DNA from: Pedobacter sp. MC2016-15
Lineage (GTDB): Bacteria; Bacteroidota; Bacteroidia; Sphingobacteriales; Sphingobacteriaceae
NCBI RefSeq assembly: GCF_026239695.1
Contig: NZ_JAPIVS010000002.1
Coordinates: forward strand, 310,001-374,000
Reading direction: 5' to 3'
DNA: 64,000 nucleotides
The notes beneath the pieces are model-generated. The model was not told the origin of the DNA, did no database searches, and saw nothing but the letters and a program-made list of their open reading frames with translations. A program made the position numbers and the translations under genes. Below, in pieces: positions 28,211-36,876 of this stretch (position 1 is its first letter; the number at the start of each line of letters is the position of its first letter).

Positions 28211-28239
28211 TTTAGAACTCTTTCAATATAAAATATAGA

Positions 28240-29898
28240 ATGGCTGAAGTAGTTAAAATGCCCAAGATGAGCGACACCATGACCGAAGGGGTAATGGCTA
28301 AGTGGCACAAAAAAGTTGGCGATAAAGTAAAAAGCGGTGATGTACTTGCTGAAGTGGAAACCGATAAGGCAACCATGGATCTTGAATCTTACTGGGATGG
28401 TACTATGCTGTATATCGGTGTAGAAGAAGGTAAAGCTGTTCCTGTGGATGCAGTAATTGCTGTAATAGGTAAAGAAGGAGAAGATTATAAAGCTGCTCTG
28501 GATGCTGAAGGTGGTGCTGCTCCTGCGAAGGAAGAAGCCCCTGCAGAAAAACCTGCTGAAGAAAAAGAAGCACCTAAAGCTGAAGCTGCAGGCGCTGCGG
28601 TAACAGATGCAGACCTGGAGAAAGCAGGTGTAACTGTTGTTCGTATGCCTTTGTTAAGCGATACCATGACTGAAGGTGTTATTGCTGAATGGCATAAAAA
28701 AGTAGGTGATAAAGTTAAAAATGATGATATCCTGGCTGACGTTGAAACCGATAAGGCTACTATGGAAGTTATGGGATATGCAGAAGGAACTTTACTGCAC
28801 ATTGGTGTAGAAAAAGGTGCTGCTGCAAAAGTAAACGGTATCATTGCAATCGTTGGTCCTGAAGGATATGACATCAGTGGTATCCTGAACCAGGGTGATG
28901 CTCCTGCAAAACCGGTAGCTGAGAAAGCTGCTGATGCTCCTGTAAAAGAAGCTGCTGCACCTGCTGCCGAATCTAAATCAGAGGAAAGTGCTCAACCTGC
29001 TGCTGATGTCGCTCGTTTGAAAGCCTCTCCGCTGGCTAAAAAAATCGCTAAGGATAAAGGTATTGATCTTTCACAGGTTTCAGGTAGTGCTGACGGTGGA
29101 CGTATCATTAAAAAAGATATTGAAAACTTCAAGCCTGCTGCTGCTCCTGCAAAAGCTGCTGAGGGATCTGCACCTGCAGAAAAAGCTGCACCAGTTCTGG
29201 CTGCCTATGTAGGTGAAGAAAAATATTCAGAGAAACCAGTATCACAAATGCGTAAGGTAATCGCAAAACGTTTATCTGAAAGCTTGTTTACAGCTCCGCA
29301 TTTCTATCTGACGATGAGTATTGATATGGATGCTGCAATTGCTGCACGTGGTAAAATGAATGAATTTTCACCAGTAAAATTATCATTCAATGACCTCGTT
29401 GTTAAAGCAGTCGCAGTTGCCTTAAAGCAACATCCAAATGTGAACTCTTCATGGAGAGGTGATGTGATCCGTTACAATGAACATGTAAATATTGGGGTGG
29501 CAATCGCTGTTGAAGATGGCCTGCTTGTTCCGGTAGTACGTTTTGCGGATGGTAAATCTCTGTCCCGCATTTCTGCAGAAGTGAAAGACTTTGCACAGCG
29601 TGCAAAAGCTAAAAAGCTTCAGCCATCTGACTGGGAAGGTTCTACATTTACCGTATCTAACTTAGGTATGTTCGGAATTGACGAATTCACTGCAATCATT
29701 AATACACCAGATTCTTGTATCCTTGCTATCGGAGGTATCTCACAAGTTCCGGTTGTTAAAGATGGAGCTGTAGTTCCAGGCAATATAATGAAAGTTACCC
29801 TGAGCTGTGATCACCGTACGGTTGACGGAGCTACAGGAGCTGCATTCCTTCAGACTTTCAAAGCACTGATGGAAGAGCCTGTTAGATTATTGGTTTAA
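28240..29898 (+). CDS. pdhC: Dihydrolipoamide acetyltransferase (E2) with two lipoyl domains
   Basis: A 552-residue E2 core of the pyruvate dehydrogenase complex. Two lipoyl domains (about 1-78 and 130-208) each carry an ETDKATM lipoylation site (Lys43 and about Lys172) and are separated by Ala/Pro/Glu-rich linkers. A peripheral subunit-binding domain follows (ASPLAKKIAKDKGIDLSQV, near 263), then the catalytic domain with DHRTVDGA (His near 525, Asp near 529). The two lipoyl domains are related but diverged, evidence of internal duplication. Confidence 0.94.
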   Translation: MAEVVKMPKMSDTMTEGVMAKWHKKVGDKVKSGDVLAEVETDKATMDLESYWDGTMLYIGVEEGKAVPVDAVIAVIGKEGEDYKAALDAEGGAAPAKEEAPAEKPAEEKEAPKAEAAGAAVTDADLEKAGVTVVRMPLLSDTMTEGVIAEWHKKVGDKVKNDDILADVETDKATMEVMGYAEGTLLHIGVEKGAAAKVNGIIAIVGPEGYDISGILNQGDAPAKPVAEKAADAPVKEAAAPAAESKSEESAQPAADVARLKASPLAKKIAKDKGIDLSQVSGSADGGRIIKKDIENFKPAAAPAKAAEGSAPAEKAAPVLAAYVGEEKYSEKPVSQMRKVIAKRLSESLFTAPHFYLTMSIDMDAAIAARGKMNEFSPVKLSFNDLVVKAVAVALKQHPNVNSSWRGDVIRYNEHVNIGVAIAVEDGLLVPVVRFADGKSLSRISAEVKDFAQRAKAKKLQPSDWEGSTFTVSNLGMFGIDEFTAIINTPDSCILAIGGISQVPVVKDGAVVPGNIMKVTLSCDHRTVDGATGAAFLQTFKALMEEPVRLLV

Positions 29899-29915
29899 TA
29901 AATCTTTAAATATTT

Positions 29916-29941
29916 AAAAAGCTGCTTCGGCAGCTTTTTTT
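29916..29941 (+). terminator. Terminator after the E2 gene
   Basis: A GCTGC-TTCG-GCAGC stem with the stable UUCG tetraloop is flanked by A5 and T7. Confidence 0.85.
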
Positions 29942-29958
29942 ATGCCTTTTAGTTTTTG

Positions 29959-29966
29959 TACTTTTG
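29959..29966 (+). promoter_or_regulatory. -7 box immediately before hisS
   Basis: TACTTTTG ends 5 bases before the ATG at 29972. It argues against the in-frame ATG at 29942, which would lie upstream of the transcription start. Confidence 0.5.
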
Positions 29967-29971
29967 CAGCC

Positions 29972-31354
29972 ATGTCAAATATTAAACCCTCATTAGCTAA
30001 AGGAACCCGTGACTTTTCACCTCAGGAAATGGTGAAACGTAATTTTATTTTTGATACCATTAAAAAGGTATTCCGCAAATATGGTTATGCTGAGATACAA
30101 ACTCCTTCAATGGAAAACCTATCTACACTCACTGGAAAATATGGCGATGAGGGAGACAAGCTGATCTTCAAAATCCTGAACTCGGGCGATTATCTCTCAA
30201 AAGCAAATGCAGGACATCTTTCGGCCATGAATTCCAACGCACTGATTTCTTCGATCAGTGAGAAAGCACTACGATATGATCTCACTGTTCCCTTTGCACG
30301 TTACGTAGTCATGCACCAGAATGATATTGCTTTGCCCTTTAAACGTTTTCAGGTACAACCGGTATGGCGTGCAGACCGCCCTCAGAAAGGCAGGTACCGT
30401 GAGTTTTACCAATGTGATGTGGACGTTGTTGGATCTGAAAGCCTGCTGAATGAAGCTGAGTTTGTATTAATTTATCAGGAAGCACTGAGTAACCTTGGAA
30501 TGACAGATTTCACGATCAAGATCAATAACCGCAAAATCCTTTCCGGTATTGCAGAAATCATTGGCAAACCAGACCTGATTATAGATATGACGGTTGCTAT
30601 TGATAAGCTTGATAAGATAGGTTTTGAGGGTGTTACCAAAGAACTGATTGAACGTGGATTTACCGTACAGGATATCGATCAGCTCAAACCGGTGATCCTG
30701 CTACAAGGAACCAACGATGAGAAATTAGATAGCTTGAAAAATGTACTTTCCGCTTCAGCAACAGGGTTGAAAGGAATTCAGGAAATAGAAACTGTATTTT
30801 CATACGTAGAGAGGCTGCTCGTAAATAGTAATCTTAAGAAACCAGACCTTGAACTTGATATTACCTTGGCGCGTGGACTGAATTATTACACTGGATGTAT
30901 ATATGAGGTGAAAACTAATGAAGTTGCAATGGGCAGTATCGGCGGTGGTGGCCGTTATGATGACCTTACTGGTATGTTCGGTTTAAAAGGGCTTACTGGT
31001 GTGGGCATCTCTTTTGGCGCAGACAGGATTTATGATGTAATGCAGGAACTGAACTTATTTCCGGAATCTGCAGCTGCGGGCACGAAAGTATTGATCAGCA
31101 ATTTTGATAAAGAGGCTGAATTATACGCTTTGCCGCTATTACAGCAGTTGAGAGAGGCCAATGTTGCAGCTGAGCTTTATCCTTCCTCAGCGAAGCTTAA
31201 AAAGCAAATGAGCTATGCCGATGATAAGTCCATTCCTTTTGTAATCCTGATTGGAAGCGATGAGATGCAGAGCGGGATACTCACGCTGAAAAATATGCAT
31301 ACCGGCGAGCAGCAAAAGTTATCAAAAGATGACATCGTCACCTTCTTAAAATAA
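29972..31354 (+). CDS. hisS: Histidine--tRNA ligase
   Basis: This 460-residue class II synthetase charges tRNA-His. Motif 2 is VQPVWRADRPQKGRYREFYQ, the histidine-specific LARGLNYYTGCIYEV lies near 300 and motif 3 contains GGGGRYDDLTGMFG. The C-terminal anticodon-binding domain covers about 365-460. The start at ATG 29972 (MSNIKPSLAKGTRDFS) gives the normal N-terminus; an upstream in-frame ATG sits in the promoter. Confidence 0.95.
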   Translation: MSNIKPSLAKGTRDFSPQEMVKRNFIFDTIKKVFRKYGYAEIQTPSMENLSTLTGKYGDEGDKLIFKILNSGDYLSKANAGHLSAMNSNALISSISEKALRYDLTVPFARYVVMHQNDIALPFKRFQVQPVWRADRPQKGRYREFYQCDVDVVGSESLLNEAEFVLIYQEALSNLGMTDFTIKINNRKILSGIAEIIGKPDLIIDMTVAIDKLDKIGFEGVTKELIERGFTVQDIDQLKPVILLQGTNDEKLDSLKNVLSASATGLKGIQEIETVFSYVERLLVNSNLKKPDLELDITLARGLNYYTGCIYEVKTNEVAMGSIGGGGRYDDLTGMFGLKGLTGVGISFGADRIYDVMQELNLFPESAAAGTKVLISNFDKEAELYALPLLQQLREANVAAELYPSSAKLKKQMSYADDKSIPFVILIGSDEMQSGILTLKNMHTGEQQKLSKDDIVTFLK

Positions 31355-31422
31355 GAAACCTCATAAAAGGGTGTAAAACAATTGCTAGAAGATGCTGTTA
31401 AAACAGATAAAAGCGATTGATT

Positions 31423-32193
31423 ATGAGAACACTCTGGAAAGGATCTATTGGATTCGGGTTGGTAAATATCCCGATAAAACTATATTCTGCAGTACAAAGC
31501 AGTCATCTCGACCTTGATATGCTGGATAGTAAAGACCATTCCAGGATCAAGTTCAAAAGAGTGAATGAAAGTACAAACAAAGAAGTGCCATATGATAAGA
31601 TCGTAAAGGGCTATATGCTCAAGGATCAATATATTATTCTTGATGATAGTGACTTTGAGGATGCCAGTCCTGAAAAAACCAAAATGATCGAACTGGAAAA
31701 TTTTGTCAATATCGATGACATTAATCCAATCTATTACGAGACTTCCTATTACGCTGAGCCTGAGAAACAGGGTAAAAAAGCTTATGCGCTATTATTAAAG
31801 GCACTAATTAAATCTGGGAAAGCCGGAGTTGCACGATTTGTTTTTAGAAATACCGAGAATCTTTGTGTCATCCATCCCCGTGGCAATGTGCTGGTAGTGA
31901 CTAAAATTCGTTTTCAGGAAGAGGTTAGGGAATATGATGATTTAGAAGTATCTGAAGTAAGTACGGTCACTAAAAAAGAACTGGATATGGGATTGGCTTT
32001 AATCAAACAGTTTACTGCAGAATTTAACATTGAGAGTTTCAAGGATGAGTATAGTAAAGACCTGCTGAAGATCATTAAAGCTAAGGCCAAAGGCAAACGT
32101 GCTACCGTTAAAAAATTGAAACCGAGAGAAGAAAGTAGTGACGACCTCTATACGCAACTCATGCAGAGCCTCGATAAAAGAAAGGGTGCTTAA
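31423..32193 (+). CDS. ku: Ku protein, non-homologous end joining
   Basis: A 256-residue bacterial Ku that forms a homodimeric ring on DNA ends. The N-terminus MRTLWKGSIGFGLVNIPIKL and the segment YYAEPEKQGKKAYALLLKAL are diagnostic, and the C-terminal tail is Lys-rich (KAKAKGKRATVKKLK). Its partner ligase LigD is not in the window. The stop shares TTAA with the convergent receiver gene. Confidence 0.93.
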   Translation: MRTLWKGSIGFGLVNIPIKLYSAVQSSHLDLDMLDSKDHSRIKFKRVNESTNKEVPYDKIVKGYMLKDQYIILDDSDFEDASPEKTKMIELENFVNIDDINPIYYETSYYAEPEKQGKKAYALLLKALIKSGKAGVARFVFRNTENLCVIHPRGNVLVVTKIRFQEEVREYDDLEVSEVSTVTKKELDMGLALIKQFTAEFNIESFKDEYSKDLLKIIKAKAKGKRATVKKLKPREESSDDLYTQLMQSLDKRKGA

Positions 32194-32582
32194 TAGAGCT
32201 TTCCTGCCAGAATACCTTCAATTCTGTCCAGAAGATCATCAATGTCAAACGGCTTTGCAAGAAATCCGTTGGGTCTAAATTCTCCATGTTGAACGTTATC
32301 TGCTGTGAATCGTGCTGAAATCATCAGTACAGGGATTTCAGCAGTATTAGCATCTGAACGAAGAACTTTTAATAAATCGCGGCCATCACCATCCGGGAGC
32401 ATGATATCCAGGATAATCAGATCCGGCTTAAACTGTTCAATATGGATCATCATATCGGCACTTTTGTTTAAGCCTGTCACTTTATAAGATTCGCTTTGCA
32501 GAATTAAAGTGATCACATCCAGAATAGCGTGATTATCTTCAATTACAAGTACGTTTTTACAGGATGGCGGAAGTATGTCCAA
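32190..32582 (-). CDS. Stand-alone response regulator receiver protein
   Basis: A CheY-like receiver domain with NVLVIEDN (acidic pocket), the phospho-acceptor Asp in LIILDIMLPDGDG and the Lys in FLAKPFD. No output domain follows. The frame is open to an ATG at 32633, but a TATATTTG -7 box (32602-32609) lies within that extension, so the TTG at 32582 (131 residues) is the more likely start. No kinase is adjacent. Confidence 0.8.
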   Translation of the reverse strand: MDILPPSCKNVLVIEDNHAILDVITLILQSESYKVTGLNKSADMMIHIEQFKPDLIILDIMLPDGDGRDLLKVLRSDANTAEIPVLMISARFTADNVQHGEFRPNGFLAKPFDIDDLLDRIEGILAGKLY

Positions 32583-32601
32583 AGCATTTATAATTTGTGA
32601 A

Positions 32602-32609
32602 CAAATATA
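32602..32609 (-). promoter_or_regulatory. -7 box of the receiver-protein gene
   Basis: TATATTTG on the minus strand; it decides for the TTG start at 32582, leaving a leader of about 15 bases. Confidence 0.4.
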
Positions 32610-32811
32610 TATATCTATATGGATTATGTTCACTTATTTCGAAAATATTATAAACAAAAGACTTTTGTGGGGCAAATGAACTCATAACAGTATTCAATTA
32701 CACATATAAATGGAATTATTTTTTGTCTTTTCAAACCTTTTTAAATAATTGATGTCTTATCAATAAGTTTTTAGGTTAGAAGGGGGTATGGTTGTGGCGA
32801 CTATACTCCTT

Positions 32812-34257
32812 TTATTTTGGCCTGTAAGTAGTTATCTTTTTCGCCATGCCTTTGAAAAGAATCAGGTGGAAAGGATACATGGAGTACCAGTACAGCCTTC
32901 CCCATAAACCAGAAGGTCTGAATGTTGCGATCTGTGACAGGTGAGATTTACCATGATAATTAACGATTTTGAACTCCAGCCAGGCCTCTCCCGGTACTTT
33001 CATCTCTGCATACAGCAGTAATCTTGTGTTCTTTTTATCCGCCAGGAGAACCCTCCAGAAATCCAACACATCGCCAGCCTTGAGAGATACATTGCTGGTA
33101 CGTCCTCGGCGTGCACCTACTCCTCCAAACAGCTTATCCAAAAATCCTCTCAAACTCCATAGCCAGTCCAGATAATACCAGCCCCTGTTGCCTCCGATTC
33201 CCCATATGTTTTCAAATACTTCTTCTGCAGGTCCCTTAAAGGGCATTTTTACTTTGTATTCCAGGGTTCCTTTCTGCGGAACTTTTACCTGATCCATAAA
33301 TGAACTGTCCAGATATCCCCGGTTGAGCGCATCCTTCCAGCTGGAAACAATAGAGTGCTGTTCAATCTTTTCAAAAGCCAGCTTCAGCGTCTTCATGTAG
33401 CTGAAACATTCTCTCGGAACTACCGTCTTGATTTTTTTGTCTTTGCAGATCACTTCATTTTTCATGCTATCTACCAGGCTGCGGGCCAGGGAATACGGCA
33501 CGCTTGTGACCAGGTTTAGCCACAGAGATGATAATCGTGGGGTTAGCAGCGGTATGGTAACAATCCAGCGTTTTAAGTTCCGTGAGCGTGCATAGCCGAG
33601 CATCATTTCTTTATAAGTGAGAATGTCCGGTCCTCCGATGTCGAAAGTCTGGTTGAATGCTTTTTCGTTCATCAGGATACCACCCAGATAGCTCAAAACA
33701 TCCCGGATACCAATTGGCTGGCAATGGGTATTTACCCATTTAGGAGCAATCATCACCGGCAGCTTCTCTGTCAGGTCACGTATGATTTCAAAGGAAGCGC
33801 TTCCGGAGCCAATGATGATTGCGGCACGTAAGATCGTATAGGCAATTCCTGATTTCTTTAACTCATTTTCTACGGCTAACCTGGAACTGAGATGCCTTGA
33901 TAGATCTGCATCATTAACAATCCCCGTCAGGTAAATAATCTGTTTACAGGAAGTATTTCTGATAGCTTTCACAAAATTCATTGCTGATTCAAACTCCTGC
34001 CTGGAGAACTGAGTTCCTCCGGACGACATCGAATGCACCAGGTAATAGGTTGCGTCAATATCTTCGGGAATATTCTCTAATGTCTCAGGTTTCAATAGGT
34101 CTCCAGTGATTATGCTGACCCTATTTCCAAAATCTGACTCCTCCGCAAAACGACGTTTGTCCCGTACCATACAAACAACATCATGTCCCTGTTCAAGAAG
34201 AACGGGTAACAGACGAGTTCCGATATAGCCGTTCGCGCCGGTTAACAGGATTTTCAT
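32812..34257 (-). CDS. NAD(P)-binding SDR-like protein with DUF2867 C-terminus
   Basis: A 481-residue protein. The N-terminal half is an atypical SDR with GANGYIGTRLLP (nucleotide-binding glycine motif, residues 7-18) and a YLVHSM region; the C-terminal half (about 320-475) fits DUF2867, rich in Trp and Tyr (GGNRGWYYLDWLWSLRGFLD). It is the last gene of a three-gene operon with a TetR regulator and an AarF-type kinase, overlapping the latter by 4 bases. The reaction is unknown; the context hints at lipid or quinone metabolism. Confidence 0.85.
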   Translation of the reverse strand: MKILLTGANGYIGTRLLPVLLEQGHDVVCMVRDKRRFAEESDFGNRVSIITGDLLKPETLENIPEDIDATYYLVHSMSSGGTQFSRQEFESAMNFVKAIRNTSCKQIIYLTGIVNDADLSRHLSSRLAVENELKKSGIAYTILRAAIIIGSGSASFEIIRDLTEKLPVMIAPKWVNTHCQPIGIRDVLSYLGGILMNEKAFNQTFDIGGPDILTYKEMMLGYARSRNLKRWIVTIPLLTPRLSSLWLNLVTSVPYSLARSLVDSMKNEVICKDKKIKTVVPRECFSYMKTLKLAFEKIEQHSIVSSWKDALNRGYLDSSFMDQVKVPQKGTLEYKVKMPFKGPAEEVFENIWGIGGNRGWYYLDWLWSLRGFLDKLFGGVGARRGRTSNVSLKAGDVLDFWRVLLADKKNTRLLLYAEMKVPGEAWLEFKIVNYHGKSHLSQIATFRPSGLWGRLYWYSMYPFHLILFKGMAKKITTYRPK

Positions 34258-35555
34258 CCTATATGGGGTTTATAAGTATCCGTATGTATCGTCGCTTTTA
34301 ATTCCTGCAATATAGTATATAAGCCAAAGTTTGTCCTGTTTACGTAGATGAAATGTTTGACACCACGCGCCTGTTTAAACTCCGGCATCTTAGCAATTTT
34401 TTCACCAAATGCGTACAATTGAGCAAAAAACTCAGGCTCACTAAAGTCAAACGTAGCACTAAGGTATGGCCTGGCAAAAAGCTGGATCATTTCCAAGTAG
34501 GCCTTATAATAAAACTCTATCTGCGCCGATGTATCGTCGGTGTGTATCATCTCCAGTTTTCTGAAAGCTGCAATGGTCTTTTCCTTATCCTTTACTACGT
34601 CCGAGGAAATAAGTGAAAAGAACGGCACATAAAAATCATCCGGCATTTCCTTTATACAGCCAAAATCGATTACTCCCAGTTTCTCATCGGGGGTGATCAT
34701 AAAATTACCCGGATGAGGGTCAGCGTGTACCGCTCTCAGTTCATGCTGCTGGAAATTATAGAAGTCCCATAATGCCTGCCCAATTTTATTGCGCAGCTCC
34801 TGAGAAGGGTTTTTTTGCAGAAATTCTTTGAGATGAAGACCTTCAATCCAGTCCATTGTAATTATCCGCTTGCCCGATAGTTCAGGGTAATATGTTGGAA
34901 AAACGATATTGTCAATCACCTTACAGGCTTCTGTGATTTCTATGGAACGGCGCACTTCCAGTTCGTAGTCTGTTTCCTCCAGCAATCTTTCCTCCACTTC
35001 TTTGATATAGATATTCAGTTCCTTTTCGCTCATACCCAGCAAACGGAAGGCAAAAGGTTTGACCAGTTTAAGGTCAGAAGAAATACTGTCGCCCACACCT
35101 GGATACTGAATCTTTACGGCTAGTTTCCTGCCATTCAGTTCTGCCTGATGCACCTGTCCAATAGAAGCTGCATTGGATGAAACAATATTGAATTTATCAT
35201 AGATCACTTCGGGCGTTTTACCAAAGTTTTTGGTAAAAGTCCGTATTATCAGTGGTCCTGATAGCGGAGGAGCATTATATTGCGATTGTGTGAACTTATC
35301 AACGTAAGATTTGGGAAGAATATTCTTATCCATACTGAGCATCTGTGCAATCTTCAAAGCACTTCCTTTCAGTTCACTTAATGATTTGTAAATGTCTGTA
35401 GCGTTATCCTCGTTTAGCTCATCCCTGCCCAATTCAGGGTTAAACAGCTTTTTAGAATAATGTTTGATATAGTTTCCGCCAATCTGAAAACCAGTTTTTA
35501 CAAATTTGGCAGACCGCTCAACTTTGGTGACAGGGATACTGTTCTGTTCGTCCAT
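34254..35555 (-). CDS. AarF/ABC1/UbiB family atypical kinase
   Basis: A 433-residue protein-kinase-like fold. The KG-helix region reads ELKGSALKIAQMLSMD (family form KxGQ), the Ala-rich nucleotide loop is NAASIGQVHQAEL, the VAIK-type Lys is in LAVKIQYPG, and the catalytic and metal motifs are HADPHPGNF and VIDFGCIKE. UbiB-family proteins have ATPase activity linked to isoprenoid lipid handling. Context with TetR and an SDR is a recurring Bacteroidota arrangement as far as I recall. Confidence 0.88.
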   Translation of the reverse strand: MDEQNSIPVTKVERSAKFVKTGFQIGGNYIKHYSKKLFNPELGRDELNEDNATDIYKSLSELKGSALKIAQMLSMDKNILPKSYVDKFTQSQYNAPPLSGPLIIRTFTKNFGKTPEVIYDKFNIVSSNAASIGQVHQAELNGRKLAVKIQYPGVGDSISSDLKLVKPFAFRLLGMSEKELNIYIKEVEERLLEETDYELEVRRSIEITEACKVIDNIVFPTYYPELSGKRIITMDWIEGLHLKEFLQKNPSQELRNKIGQALWDFYNFQQHELRAVHADPHPGNFMITPDEKLGVIDFGCIKEMPDDFYVPFFSLISSDVVKDKEKTIAAFRKLEMIHTDDTSAQIEFYYKAYLEMIQLFARPYLSATFDFSEPEFFAQLYAFGEKIAKMPEFKQARGVKHFIYVNRTNFGLYTILQELKATIHTDTYKPHIG

Positions 35556-35557
35556 GA

Positions 35558-36211
35558 TTATTTTTTCATTTTTTCTGTAAACCTGCTGTTTCTTGAGAGG
35601 AATTTTCCGTACTCAAACAGGTTGTCCAGCGGCGAGCGCTGAAACAGGTCGAAGGTAACGTTGATCCCTTTTTCTATAGCTTCATCGGTTTTCTCAAAAC
35701 CGGTACTATCATCATTTACCCAAAAGTTTACTATAAAGGCATATTGTATCCAAAGGGCATCTTTATATCTTTTGGTCAGGAACTTACGGTCGGCCAGCTC
35801 TCCACTTTCCACTCCCTCATTAATCAGTTCTTCAGCAAAGTTTTCAAATATGGGTTTTACTCCAGATAATACGGGAGGCGTAGCGAACTTAGCTCCATGC
35901 TTTTTCAGGCTATACACAATAAAGCTACGTTGCTTTTTGAGCACCTCTACATAGCTGTAAAAGAACGAAAGCACCCTGTCCCGTGATGAGTACTGTGCCC
36001 ATACTTCCTGCTGTTGTATCGTATCAATCGTATCAACGGTGAGGTCTGCCCAGATGAGCTTCTCAATGCTTTCAAAAGAGGCATAAAACTGGTAAAATTC
36101 AGATTCTGTGATCTTCAGCTTTTTCACAAAACTGTAAACAGATTTAGGTTGCTCGTCATGTGTAAGAACGTAATCGATATAGCCTGTTTTTATTTGCTGT
36201 GCTGTTGCCAT
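35558..36211 (-). CDS. TetR-family transcriptional regulator
   Basis: A 217-residue protein with an N-terminal helix-turn-helix (about 8-50: QIKTGYIDYVLTHDEQPKSV, then LKITESEFYQFYASFESIEK) and a helical C-terminal ligand domain. The ATG at 36211 (MATAQQIKTG) fits; the longer frame to 36274 adds a Cys/His-containing tail not seen in the family. It is first in the operon and probably autoregulates it. A 16-bp palindrome lies upstream at 36290-36305. Confidence 0.85.
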   Translation of the reverse strand: MATAQQIKTGYIDYVLTHDEQPKSVYSFVKKLKITESEFYQFYASFESIEKLIWADLTVDTIDTIQQQEVWAQYSSRDRVLSFFYSYVEVLKKQRSFIVYSLKKHGAKFATPPVLSGVKPIFENFAEELINEGVESGELADRKFLTKRYKDALWIQYAFIVNFWVNDDSTGFEKTDEAIEKGINVTFDLFQRSPLDNLFEYGKFLSRNSRFTEKMKK

Positions 36212-36289
36212 GTGATTCGTGTTTTTAAAAGAATTTCCCCTAAAATACGTACAGTTACTATGCCATAAGTACATTATTACAGGGTATTC

Positions 36290-36305
36290 ATACTTTTTGA
36301 AGTAT
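36290..36305. promoter_or_regulatory. Palindrome, possible TetR operator
   Basis: ATACTT-TTTG-AAGTAT is a perfect 6-bp dyad with a 4-base centre between the divergent TetR and small-protein genes. It is the most symmetric element there and a plausible operator. Confidence 0.4.
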
Positions 36306-36390
36306 TATAAACGCTTTGTTACTTTGTAATTACACGTTTAAGCCTTATTTGTTTACTTTTACAGATCAATTGAAAAAGAAACGCTTACAT

Positions 36391-36708
36391 ATGCACCGGG
36401 CCTTTGCGGTTTTAATGCTTTTGGTATTTGCCATCGCATTAACCCCATGGAGTACTCTTCACCACCATGAAGAGGAGCAGACCGGCTGTGTGAAATATGC
36501 TAAGATGTGTATGCACAGGGCGCATATTGGTAATCAGACACATAACTGTCTGGTCTGTTCTGCGCATTTCGAAAAAGATTATCTTACAGTTACCCATTCC
36601 TTTGAGATGAAGTCTCACAGCGTTGCTATGATCAAAACTTATGTTTTGCTTCAGGCAAGTTATACTGAGCTGATAGGTACTTCTCTCCGCGGCCCTCCAG
36701 TTGCCTGA
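36391..36708 (+). CDS. Small exported His/Cys-rich protein, possible metal binding
   Basis: A protein of about 105 residues with an N-terminal hydrophobic signal (MHRAFAVLMLLVFAIALTP) followed by STLHHHEEEQTGC and a CVKYAKMCMHRAH...CLVC cluster: four Cys and several His within 45 residues. This suggests metal binding in the periplasm. The start is uncertain; a TTG at 36370 would add KKKR before the signal. It lies 168 bases upstream of a TonB-dependent receptor and is probably part of the same uptake locus. I do not recognise a named family. Confidence 0.65.
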   Translation: MHRAFAVLMLLVFAIALTPWSTLHHHEEEQTGCVKYAKMCMHRAHIGNQTHNCLVCSAHFEKDYLTVTHSFEMKSHSVAMIKTYVLLQASYTELIGTSLRGPPVA

Positions 36709-36876
36709 TTTCAAACCCAGAAATTCTAAAGGCCTGTGTCAATTAGTACACAGGTGTCTGATGGACAGCTATCTGTCTTTCAGTAACTAATACACAAATG
36801 AAATCATGTGCTAATAGGATTTTGCAATTGCTTTAAGTTAACAGCATTGCGGGCCATTGGCGAAAATTATAATCTT

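Noticed and set aside
29942..29971. In-frame ATG upstream of hisS that would add ten residues
   Set aside because: It lies at the end of the E2 terminator and upstream of the TACTTTTG box, and the added residues do not look like HisS.
32583..32633. ATG start of the receiver protein at 32633
   Set aside because: A TATATTTG box lies between this ATG and the receiver domain; the TTG at 32582 fits better, though this stays uncertain.
32756..32767. CTTATCAATAAG palindrome downstream of the SDR gene
   Set aside because: Arms of five AT-rich bases are expected by chance and no gene starts nearby in a way that would use it.
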